64,000 bases of DNA from Pocillopora verrucosa (Eukaryota > Cnidaria > Anthozoa > Scleractinia > Pocilloporidae), in NCBI RefSeq assembly GCF_036669915.1, contig NC_089314.1, positions 26,341,220 to 26,405,219 on the forward strand, read 5' to 3'. This document shows, piece after piece, positions 46,952 through 64,000 of the stretch (within the stretch, counting starts at the first letter, position 1; every line of letters starts with the position of its first letter). The position numbers were made by a program, and so were the translations under genes. The notes beneath the pieces are model-generated. The model did no database searches. It was not told the origin of the DNA and worked only from the letters and a program-made list of their open reading frames with translations.

Positions 46952-49900
46952 ATGGTGGTAAAACGATGCCCAAACTGCGATCAGACGGTAAGTTCAAAAT
47001 GTAAGTTGTAATATTTATGACATTTAGGCAACGCGGTGATTTTAATCGCAATTTTCTCGTTTAAAATTCAAACGTTAATTGCCATAAATGCCTTTTAATA
47101 AACTTGAGGGAGAAATAACATATAATTAATTGATCGTTTCTTGAATTTTCCTTTTTACGGCTGATTTGGACTTTTAATCATGGAATCGCATATATCAATT
47201 AATTTGGTGCCACTCGAAAACCTCGATGTTTCATAAAATTGGCTTACCCAAGCAATTTACTCAGTTACATTCAAGCACATCGTTTGTTTGAAATTTTTTG
47301 TCGGAAATGTATTTTAGATTCGAACATTTCCAAAATAAAAAAAATTCGCTTTGTGTCTAATCTAGATCTTAAGCTATGATTAGATATTATTTGTATCAAT
47401 ATTGGAATACTAAGCGAAGTCTTATATTAAAGTACTTCAAATGTTGAAGATTTATCGGGTTGTAGAAGATAAAAGAATAATTTGTCAAGTCAGATCTCTT
47501 AAGGGAACGTTCTTACATTTTTTGGACGGTAAATTATATTTTTAAAGTTGTAATTATTTTTCTGTGTCAGTTCAATCATTCTTAATTAGCAGGAAAACTA
47601 GTGACAGCACTGAATATTACAACGATGATCCATATGAATTCATTTTATGGTGACTGGTAAAATATAAAACCAATCAAGACACAGAGGTCTTTGTGGTGAC
47701 CTCAGGGAAAAATAAGCCATTGTACCATTTGTTTCCTTGATGAAATGTATTTGTGCAATCACAAGACTTTGTAACTTCCCAAAGGCATTGATGACTCTGA
47801 GATTGAAGTTGAAAAGTTTGAAAGATCCACCTCCCCTAAAGTTACAGAGTTCTAGACGGTATTTAGTTGATAATTAAGTCAAAAGGGTATATGATGCTGT
47901 TTAAAGTTGTAAAAAATATTGCTATAAGGCCTGTAGAACTCCTCAAAAGACTTTAAACTGAGTAGAATTTATTTTCAATCTGAACTGTTGAGATTTTAAC
48001 TCCTCTTGTCATAGTAGCAAATTAAACAATTTTTGTAGTGCTCAAATTTTCAATTATTACAATTTTTGCAAAACATCAGTTCTTTGGTTTCTCTGTTATT
48101 GATAAATGTTGATTATGGTAAAAATTTAGAAACCACTAAAGTGTTGATAGCTTTCCTCATGTGTTTTGCTTCATCAGCTCCCTGTGGCATGCAAATCATG
48201 TCCATGTGGTCACATTTTTATCAGCCGAAAACTGCATCAAGCTCAAGTCAAAAAAGAAGGTTAAAATGAATTTTATTTGTCTCCTAGTTCTCAATGTTAA
48301 ATTTATCTCCAATTTTTTTTTTTAACTCTTTCACCTAAAGAAGTAACCAATACATAATTTCTCCTTGTACCATCATCATTTGATCAAACACCCAACTCTC
48401 AGAGCAGAATTTATAGGAAAGGTATGACAGACAGTAAGGAGAATTTTGTTTTGGGAATTAAAGTATTAATTAAGATAAAGGTTTCTTTGAAAACATTAAA
48501 TGTATTTTGGTTTTACAGGAGAGAATGTGAATGTTCTAGAACGTGACAAAAGACTCCGTCCTGAGAGGCCTAAGAAGGAAAATCCAGATTTTGATTATGA
48601 ATTCCCTGAAAATCTTGTTTGGGTCAACAAAGACCAGATGCCTCTTCCTTTAACTCAGAAAGATACTGTCAGAATTGAGAAATTACAAGAGAAACAGATA
48701 TCACAGATATCACAGGTATGAGACATAACTGTTTCCATCCTTAACTTCTGCATTGCCAATCAGTATAAGTTCATGTTTCACTTGATAAAAATCACATTTC
48801 TGTCTTGAATCTTTCCCTTTTGTTGTTTGCTTTCTGGAAACATGAAAAAACATGGTTTTTTTTTTGGCAATGCAAGAACTGCTATTTTGGATGTGTTCAT
48901 ACTGTTTTGCATAAGAACTTTAGGAGTTATAAGTTGGTATGGTGGTCATTTTAGGTTGAACCTTGGCATAATCATTCTGCTGACTGCTCTTTGCCAAAGA
49001 ATATTTTTATCTAACAGAGCTCCTCACCACCCAAGAGCATAAATTTGGTAGTTTATCTGCATTGGAGTGTTATCACAGTCCAGGGGGTGTGGGTAGCAAT
49101 GCTCTTTGTGTCACTTGATGGGAAAGAAAATTGGACAAGCTGTGGCAGGGGTGGGCCATACCATTGTGAGCTCAGAGGAACTTTTCTTCAGCATCATTAC
49201 TTTAATGGGAATACTTTGTTGTATGTAGTGTTTGTCTAAGAACAAATTAAACATGCAATGAATTAAATATAATTGTGTTTTGGTTTGTAGCTTCCTCAAA
49301 CTATTGATGGTGTGGTTCTTCCCAAAAAGAGAGGTCGGCCAAAAGGATCAAAGAACAAAGTTAAGACTGACTCTGTTACAGGGGAAGTTATTCATCCACA
49401 ACCACAGGTAGATATTTTGTACTGACAGTAACTCTTGAAGGTTCATTTAATTCTCAACACCCTTGGATCAGTATCCATATTCTCCAATCTCTCCTCTTTA
49501 CAGAGGTACTGAGAAAGAGAATTCATATTAAAAGCAGTCAAGGCTTCTCAGGATAGTAATCATTTCCTGTATTTTTATGATCTGCTGAATGATTCAGCAG
49601 TGTAACTGTAAGGAAAAATGAGATGTTGGTCACATTTAGGGTTTAAAGGGTGAAAGGGAATGAAAAGAAAGATGACTCCCAACTCAGGGATATTGTTTTA
49701 TAAAACTTTAAATTCTCAGGGCTAAAATGATGTCCACCAATGGTTAGAAAAGCTACTCTTCTTGAATAAGGATTGTCAACTGTAGTTCACTTCGATTCTT
49801 CACAGTTATGATTACCCAGGGACATTAACCCTTTAACTCATTTTAACTCATATGAGTGACCAAGACACCATTTCTCCTTACAATATTGATACAATGTCAA

Positions 49901-50764
49901 GCAGACAAGTGATGAGAATAAATGCAATATGGACAAGGGATTATTAGTTGATGGAATACCACATTCTCCAAACTAACATCATGAGAATTGTATGTTAGAC
50001 AGTTAGAGGAATTGGTGAATGGGTTGAAGAACCCAGGTGCAATATAGCAAAAATATAGGGCTGGTGCAAAACTTCTGGTGTTATATGGTGTAGCTTTGGG
50101 CTCAGATTGTGAAGGAACAGATAACAGCTGCTCAAGAGGCATGACTACATGGTGACATCTACTCTTGCTCTGTTTGACCCTCCAGCTTGAAAACCCTGGT
50201 GTGGAGTGGGTATCAGTCCATCTAACTGTTGTGTGCTTGGTTGCCAAGCCTTTGAACAGGAGTGAGGCTAAGGGTGACCTTGTTATGATACAAACATTTT
50301 TGCTTTTCAAATGTAAATTACTTTGTTATCATGCTAACTAGATACTGGTCTCTATCACAACAAGGTCACCTTTAGCTTTTCTCTAGATCAAAGATGTGGC
50401 AACTAGGTACACAACTGTCAAATGACATAGTGATATTACAGACTGATATAGATGTCTTATTGAACAAAACTCTTTCTCTTTGCAGCCAGTTCAGCTTGAC
50501 GAAGATGGCATGCCAATAAAACGAAAGAGAGGTCGTCCAAAAGGCTCCAAAAATAAGCCAAAACCACAATCCCTTTTATCCCCAAACAAGTCAGTTAAGA
50601 ATGGAAATGATGATGGTGAAGATCAGACATCCAGTGGATCTGATAACAAAGAACCTGTGGACGTCATGCCACAGATTTCTCGTGAAAAGGCTGAGATGTA
50701 CTCCCTAATTTTGAGTGACATCAACCAAAAAATGATGTCACAGTCATGCATGAAGTATGTGTAA
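46952..50764 (+). CDS. UPF0547 (C16orf87-like) zinc-ribbon protein with two AT-hook-like motifs, 236 aa, 5 exons
   Basis: Exons: 46952-46987, 48178-48259, 48519-48715, 49291-49407, 50486-50764; phases sum to 711 nt. The N-terminus [21 protein letters not shown] (Cys at 6, 9, 17, 20 and 22) and the following ISRKL match the conserved zinc-ribbon start of vertebrate C16orf87 (UPF0547). The C-terminal block [18 protein letters not shown] matches the conserved family tail. Between them are two near-identical basic motifs, [12 protein letters not shown] (about 117-128) and [13 protein letters not shown] (about 156-168), each an AT-hook core GRP, suggesting minor-groove DNA binding in the nucleus. 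The first exon encodes only 12 residues; its ATG is fixed by the zinc-ribbon cysteines. Exon 2 ends at a GTTAAA donor. Molecular function of the family is not established. Confidence 0.88.
48323..48473 (+). repeat. Short interspersed repeat, internally deleted
   Basis: Runs from TTAACTCTTTCACCTAAAGA to TTTGGGAATTAAAGTATTAA, with AATTTCTCCTTGTACCATCA and GACAGTAAGGAGAATTTTG. It is shorter than other copies and lies just upstream of exon 3 of the UPF0547 gene. Confidence 0.6.
49455..49650 (-). repeat. Short interspersed repeat, subtype A, reverse, degenerate
   Basis: Shows CAACACCCTTGGATCAGTAT, CCATATTCTCCAATCTCTCC and the end GTCACATTTAGGGTTTAAAG. Intronic in the UPF0547 gene. Confidence 0.5.
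49825..50026 (+). repeat. Short interspersed repeat, subtype C
   Basis: Runs from TTAACCCTTTAACTCATTTT through GAGTGACCAAGACACCATTT and CAAGCAGACAAGTGATGAGA to GGTGAATGGGTT. Intronic in the UPF0547 gene. Confidence 0.75.
50266..50381. repeat. Inverted repeat, about 115 bp
   Basis: GCTAAGGGTGACCTTGTTAT at the left pairs with the right arm CACAACAAGGTCACCTTTAG. It lies about 100 bp upstream of the last exon of the UPF0547 gene. It may be the end of a MITE. Confidence 0.6.
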
Positions 50765-51179
50765 TATAGAGATGGATGTTGTGGTTGAAATGATTTCAAT
50801 ATCAAAATTATTTCAATTTAGGTGAGAGAGTAGGAGAAGTTATGAGTGCATGGAGTGCAAAGTAAATGATTTGGTATAATTCCCTCTTAATTGTCTAATG
50901 CACAATTTGGCTGCTAAATGCACATTATTGGTTGTATCAGTAACAAATTTTGCAGAGAAAAGTTTGAAGAACCCTGCTCATTAGTAACATTTTAGGATGT
51001 GGTTTCTTTGATTTCTTTTGCTGATACCAGAAAAACAGGAAAAAAAACTTCTAACTCACAGGTAGTTGTATTTGATGATTGAATGTGTCATTACACATTA
51101 ATAACATGATATTCAGACATGCAGTTGACCAATGAAAGCCATTTATTCTAGATATGATCATGAGTATAACTTATAAATG

Positions 51180-52205
51180 AAAGATATTGATTGTTCCAGA
51201 TCAGTTACCTTAATCATAATCATCACTAAAGGGTAAAAGTGGAATATGTCAGTCAGTGAAAATGAAATCATTTTGACCACAAATTCATTTTGCAGTACAG
51301 CAGGCATGTGAAGTCTCGCTACCAGCAGTATAGTATTTATTATTAAAATTAAATTTAGGTATGAAATAAGCTTACATTGGCACAGTTCAAGCTTATATGT
51401 ATATAGTTTTTGCTTTACAAATGAGGCTAGATTCAAGTTCGAACTATAAATCAGTTGATGGACGAAGATGGTCTTGTGGACTGCAGATATGATCAACGAT
51501 TCCTCATTTTTGTGAATCAAACTGATCCAAGATTGAAACAACTTCATAATTTTGTCAGTTTACAACAAAACAAAATGTGTGTTGGTAAATATTTAGTGGA
51601 GATTGTATATGAAGGCAGGTCCTTCACATTTTGCTTTGAAATCTTCCAACTGAACAATAGTAAGTACTTAACTGTAAGTCAAAGTTGCTATTGTCAATTA
51701 ATTGCTTTTATTAATGATATAAATTGTGGTAATTTTTATGATCTTTGTATTTAGATACAATCAACAAATGAATGTATTTTCAAAACTATTAATAATAGTA
51801 AACTTTACAAGCATATTTTCCTTGCTACTGCATAATATAATTTTGTAACTTGTAAATAGCCACTTTACCAGGTTTGTAATACTTCATAGGCCTAATTGTA
51901 GGTTTTCTGATAAGAATGTTTGGAGGAAAGATAATGATTATTTTTGTCTTTTATGCTAGATTTCCTATTGTATATAAAAGTAATAAAAATTAGTTTTCTT
52001 GTCAGACATTGCTTGTTCCGGATCAGTTACTTTAATCATAACTAAAAGGTTAAAAATGGAAAGTGTCAGTCAATGAAGTTGAAATCATTTTGATCAAAAA
52101 TTCATTTTGCAGTACATTAGGCAAGAAAAGATAACAATTATTTTTGTCTTTTAGGCTTATATTTCTTGTTATATATAAAAGTAGTAAAAATTAGTTTTGT
52201 TGTTC
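51180..52205. repeat. Two interleaved pairs of direct repeats
   Basis: About 110 bp at 51180-51300 (GATCAGTTACCTTAATCATA ... ATTCATTTTGCAGTACA) recur at 52005-52115. About 75 bp at 51925-51995 (ATTATTTTTGTCTTTTATGC ... AAAAATTAGTTTTCTTGT) recur at 52125-52205. The order suggests tandem duplication followed by divergence. Confidence 0.75.
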
Positions 52206-53174
52206 AAGGGTTATAGAAATGAAGCAGTAAATAGCTTGAGCCAGTCAGTGGCAGTTGTTGTCCATGTGTTGTGAATATGAAGGTCAAGGATATCCTGTAA
52301 AAGATTGTAAAGTGTGATGATGATGATGACTGATGTTTCAAAATCCCAGACAAAAAGCCACTTGTAAGTAAAAGGCAAAATTGATTGAATGGATGGCAAC
52401 TGTTCAGGTCATTGTTCAGGTCAATGTGGCTTCACACTGTGCTAAGGCAAGTGTGGTACAGTCTAGCTGTGAAATTTGGCTGTCTGAAGAGAATGAATTT
52501 TTTTAAGTTATGAATTGTACTCTCAATAGTGTTGCTATCCTTGGTTAGTGTTGTGTGATGCCCTCTCAAGAAGATTGGCTGGTTTAATTTTGGTTCAACA
52601 CATTGACACAATGGGTCCCTTCTGGTACACTGCACTCATTAAATGCACAATAAGCTGGGTGGCACTATTAGTTCCATCTTCTAACCACTCTCTATCCTCA
52701 TTACTTCAGAGTCAACACCCTCTCCACTAATCCACTCAATCTGCAGGCATGCATCATTTTGCTATTTATTACTTTCAAAATTTCTGGTGTAATCTGTGGG
52801 CCTCATGTAGTTGCAATGTGAACAGAAACACTCCATGAAGCAAACTGCTGTTTAATTCCTTACCTATTTAAAAAGAGGTAAAAATTATGGGGAAGCATGC
52901 TGTTTACTTCTTACGCGAAAGCTGTTGTGTCATGGAAACCTCACAAAATAAGCTGATAGTTATGGTCATTCATGTTGTGCCAAAAAAAAATCACTGATAC
53001 AAAATATACTTTTATAGAGAACAACTACACAAACTGCAAGCAGGGTCACTGCCACCTCTCTTACAAGGAGGGGGTCTCAAAAGCTGATTAAAGTTTTAAA
53101 GGAAAGTATTGAGCCATTTCATGTCAAGACAGGTGGAGGTGTTCCAAAGAAACACCTATTACTGTGAGGGGAAC

Positions 53175-53374
53175 AAATATTTGTTCCCAAATCTCATTTG
53201 TAATTCTCTCTACTGTCTGCCATACAATTATTAGTTAGGTCAGTTTGGAGAATTTGGTATTGAAACAATTAATAATCCCCTAATTGACACTTTTTTCAAT
53301 TCTCATCACTTGTCTGCCTGATATTACATTGATGTTGTAAAGGGAAAATTACTCACTTATGGGAGTTGAAGGTT
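53175..53374 (-). repeat. Short interspersed repeat, subtype C, reverse
   Basis: Contains AATAATCCCCTAATTGACAC and CTCATCACTTGTCTGCCTGA and ends TTATGGGAGTTGAAGGTT. It parallels 22371-22581. Confidence 0.7.
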
Positions 53375-54440
53375 ACCCAAGAGTTAAGCAACCAAGTGAA
53401 AAGAAATTTGATTTAACAAACATCTAAAGATGCACTGAACCTTGTCTCTTGAATTTCACTGCATTTGGGATTGATCTGATGTACATCTGGTGAATAACTT
53501 TTTAATTCATAAATATAATAAATTAAACTAATGCTTTAATCTTAATTGTAATGCACACATAATAAATATTTCAAGTGTTCAACGTTGATGGTAACAAAAT
53601 GTGCTTGCAACACATAATAATTTATGAGGTATCAATGTTTCTTGTCACACTGTGGCCAGATGGTAGATTGTGGCATTTCAACTGAACAATGATAACTGTC
53701 GTGTGCGATAAGTTACCAGTATGCTGATGAAATGTTGGGATCTACTGTTTGTCACAGCTGACCTCACTGTGACACAAACACTAATTGGAAACTTTGAGAA
53801 TAATTTTCTCTCACCACAATGGAAAACCTCAACCTTATTAACTTCAACTTTATATTTACAATAACACTACAAAAAAAAGTTATGTTTGATTTGGTACTTT
53901 TAGTCTTGATAAGTACTTGTACTATCCATCTTGAGATCTTTGGACACTTCAGAATTGCAAGGGGAAGCTCGTTGTTGTGATTCACTTTATAATTCTCACT
54001 TTTTTTTCCAGACTGTAATCCATCCTCTGCCACTTTCTGTATTCTCTCTCTCCTTCTGAGTGGCTACTGATCCAACAAAGACTCCATACTGCTACACACC
54101 CTCTCAAGTAAAAAAAGGTCACCCATGCTAGTTACAGGCCATTTCAGTGATCTTAATACCCTCATTTTTAAAATAAAGCCAAGAGTAGAACTTAGTCTTA
54201 TGAAAATGAGTTTTCTTTGCTTGAAATAAAATTCATTCTCAGATCGAAGGCAATGTAATTGGCTTCCTTTTAAAGATATACTTTAGACATCTTGAAAGTG
54301 GCTTATTTTGCAGCTTAATGTTTCCACATAAACCAGAAAAGTCAAGTATTCTACATAACATTCCCATTCAGATCCAAGAAATAACATATCATAAATTATA
54401 TTACAAAATTTAGTAATCCTAGTAACTCAATCCCACTGAG

Positions 54441-62340
<7,900 letters not shown>

Positions 62341-64000
62341 AACCTTTCTACAACTGCACTCAAACCAAATGTAATTTCGGCTGGTGGAAATTTATGTCAA
62401 TAATTAATGGATGATGCACGCATACTTGCATTAGCCATTGAGAAGATTCGGAAATGTTCGGGTGTTGTTTTACTTCAACACTTCACCACCGAAGTTTGGA
62501 AATTAAACAACTGATACAGAGGAATCACTAAAAGACTACCGAAAATCTATCTAATAACCTAAAAGCATGAACAGGTTTAGATAAACATTTCGTTTTGCAT
62601 TCGGGAAAGTTCGCTCCGGCCTCGTGGCCATAAAACTCATTACCAATCTCTCACGTGCAATACTATTTCGTGAAAGATCATCTATATTTCTGATGAAAGA
62701 TTGGTGAAATACTCCCAGTTTTAACGCTAGATAACTCGTTTGAATAAGAGAACCATTCATCTTAGCACTGCAAGACTTTATTATTATTTCATACCTATTT
62801 TTTAACGATGGCGTCACTTTAAGGGCGGACTTTAGACGGAATGTTAAACACACTGAAGTTTTGTCTGACAACCCAAAAGTAAAATATAGCCCTGGCGTTT
62901 ATACATGCAAGAATTACGCAATTACCGCGAAGGGTTCCGCTTGCCAGTTTCTCTGCGATGATCGCAAGTTAAACTACACACGAACATTGATTAAGAACTG
63001 TTAAAAATTTAAGAATTGAAACACTGTGATATAAATAACATAAACCTTTCAAATAAAGGCGAAGTTAACAGTGATTGCGTAAGATAAGACGCGGGAAGCG
63101 ATGCTTTTGCTTATGCTAATTTGGACTCAATTATTTGCACTATCAGGGTAAAACTTGGAATCATTTTGTACTTCTGAAAGTGAATGTATACAAAACAACG
63201 AATGATAAAATCATATGGAATTCTTTCCTCAATAAAGGTGGTCTGTGAGGGAACCCGCAAGTGACAAGAGAAGTTAGATTATTGCCGCATGAGAAGTCTC
63301 AAGTTTACGCACTCCGAATGTTGAAAAAACAATCATTTAAGGTCGAGGTCAACTGGCAGTTTCGACAAGAGAGAGGATTAAACTAAAAAAAAAAAATTTA
63401 TACGCAGTGAACGAGCAAGCAATCATGGTGTTGCTTCAGGCACGAGCAAAGATGTCTGTCGTCGACTAAATTCAGTTGGATTCGAAAACGCAAATGTTAA
63501 ACACCTTCGAAATCGTCACTTACCTTGCATTGTGGTCCCACTCATTTTGCTTCACTTTTTTCGAGTCAGTCGAATAAAACACCGTCTAAATCTCAACTGC
63601 TACGATGTAACAGCTTTCGATATGGTACGTTTGTACACGTGTAAAAGAAATTTATTGGTTTGTTTGCGAAATCAAACACAAGTGCGTGACAAGTCAGGTC
63701 ACGTTTCCAACACGATATTGTCACGTGGCAAACAGCAATACTTATATAAGTGTAATAACAACTGAGTTATTTGTTCTTCACTTTCTGTTCTTTTTAACAT
63801 TTGACCGTCTGATCCACGACTCAAAGACACCAGGAAGTATTAAAATTAAGTTACGGATATAAAGATTTTTCGATTGGATGCCCGAAGCCATTTTTCTTCC
63901 TAAGAAGGGCTTCAGATAAAAAAATAATATTTCGTCAATACCGGTTCGAGCTTGTTCGTAAGATAACAGTTTTCTTGCACGTGATATGAAATCATTATCA
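62341..64000. other. Upstream region of alanine aminotransferase
   Basis: Includes the proximal promoter (from 62341), a candidate alternative first exon at 63524-63545 and its own upstream region. A TATATAA word lies at about 63733-63740, and CACGTG motifs at about 63722 and 63976. The 106-codon minus frame at 62551-62871 has no recognisable domain. No other gene is supported before the window ends. Confidence 0.5.
63524..63545 (-). CDS. GPT: Candidate alternative first coding exon of alanine aminotransferase (MSGTTMQ)
   Basis: On the minus strand ATG at 63545 opens a 22-nt exon encoding MSGTTMQ plus one base, followed by a consensus donor G|GTAAGT. Its phase (1) fits the internal acceptor at 62262-62263 in exon 1: the joined codon is GCT (Ala), giving MSGTTMQ-ANGKCSNERILTGE and a 499-residue protein. 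That length is close to cytosolic vertebrate ALT1 (496 aa), and the form lacks the presequence. The exon is too short for ORF calling and rests on splice sites and phase alone. Confidence 0.5.

Larger units (their letters stand above)
50765..54440. other. Convergent intergenic region; 3' UTR of the UPF0547 gene and of alanine aminotransferase
   Basis: AT-rich DNA with duplicated blocks at 51180-52205 and a subtype C repeat at 53175-53374. The plus frame at 51455-51754 and the other short frames have no motif or splice support. No gene is called. Confidence 0.5.

Noticed and set aside
50480-50485. Upstream ATG start for the last UPF0547 exon as a separate gene
   Set aside because: The ATG overlaps the polypyrimidine tract and acceptor (TTTGCAG). 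The exon joins in phase to four upstream exons including the conserved zinc ribbon.
62551-62871. 106-codon minus ORF upstream of alanine aminotransferase as a separate gene or extra exon
   Set aside because: No domain, and no donor/acceptor pair that links it in phase with the aminotransferase. It lies between the candidate alternative exon and exon 1, so it is better read as intron or promoter DNA.

Overview
The window looks like nuclear DNA of an anthozoan cnidarian, most likely a stony coral. It is AT-rich, its genes are split by short GT-AG introns, it has many short non-autonomous repeats, and its genes include a CTHRC1-like collagen protein and a UPF0547 zinc-ribbon protein of the animal type. 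The species cannot be named from sequence alone. All exon models below were joined by hand from splice signals, reading phase and family resemblance, and each one closes in frame.

Layout. 0.9-9.4 kb (-): inositol monophosphatase, 8 exons, with a 3.3 kb GATC-saturated inverted-repeat element in one intron. 9.5-11.9 kb (+): isoaspartyl peptidase/L-asparaginase, head to head with the phosphatase and only 128 bp from it. 15.3-18.8 kb (+): a membrane-anchored ML (NPC2/MD-2-like) lipid-binding protein. 22.8-27.6 kb (-): a complete syntrophin. 27.9-45.9 kb: a lineage-specific duplication cluster with two CTHRC1-like genes in tandem (the second has an in-frame stop), two copies of an unrecognised 281-residue protein beginning MGCAFS in inverted orientation, and a broken third start of that family between them. 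47.0-50.8 kb (+): a UPF0547/C16orf87 homologue with two AT-hook-like motifs. 54.4-62.3 kb (-): alanine aminotransferase, 13 exons, with a candidate upstream alternative first exon at 63.5 kb that would remove the mitochondrial presequence.

The intergenic DNA and introns hold at least 18 relatives of a short repeat family with ends like TTAACCCTTT/AAAGGGTTAA, three copies of a tRNA-like SINE family, fold-back elements and a truncated LINE tail. The genes are ordinary, mostly unrelated metazoan genes and do not form an operon-like system. The most unusual items are the GATC element, the MGCAFS family, and the possible cytosolic/mitochondrial switch of alanine aminotransferase.
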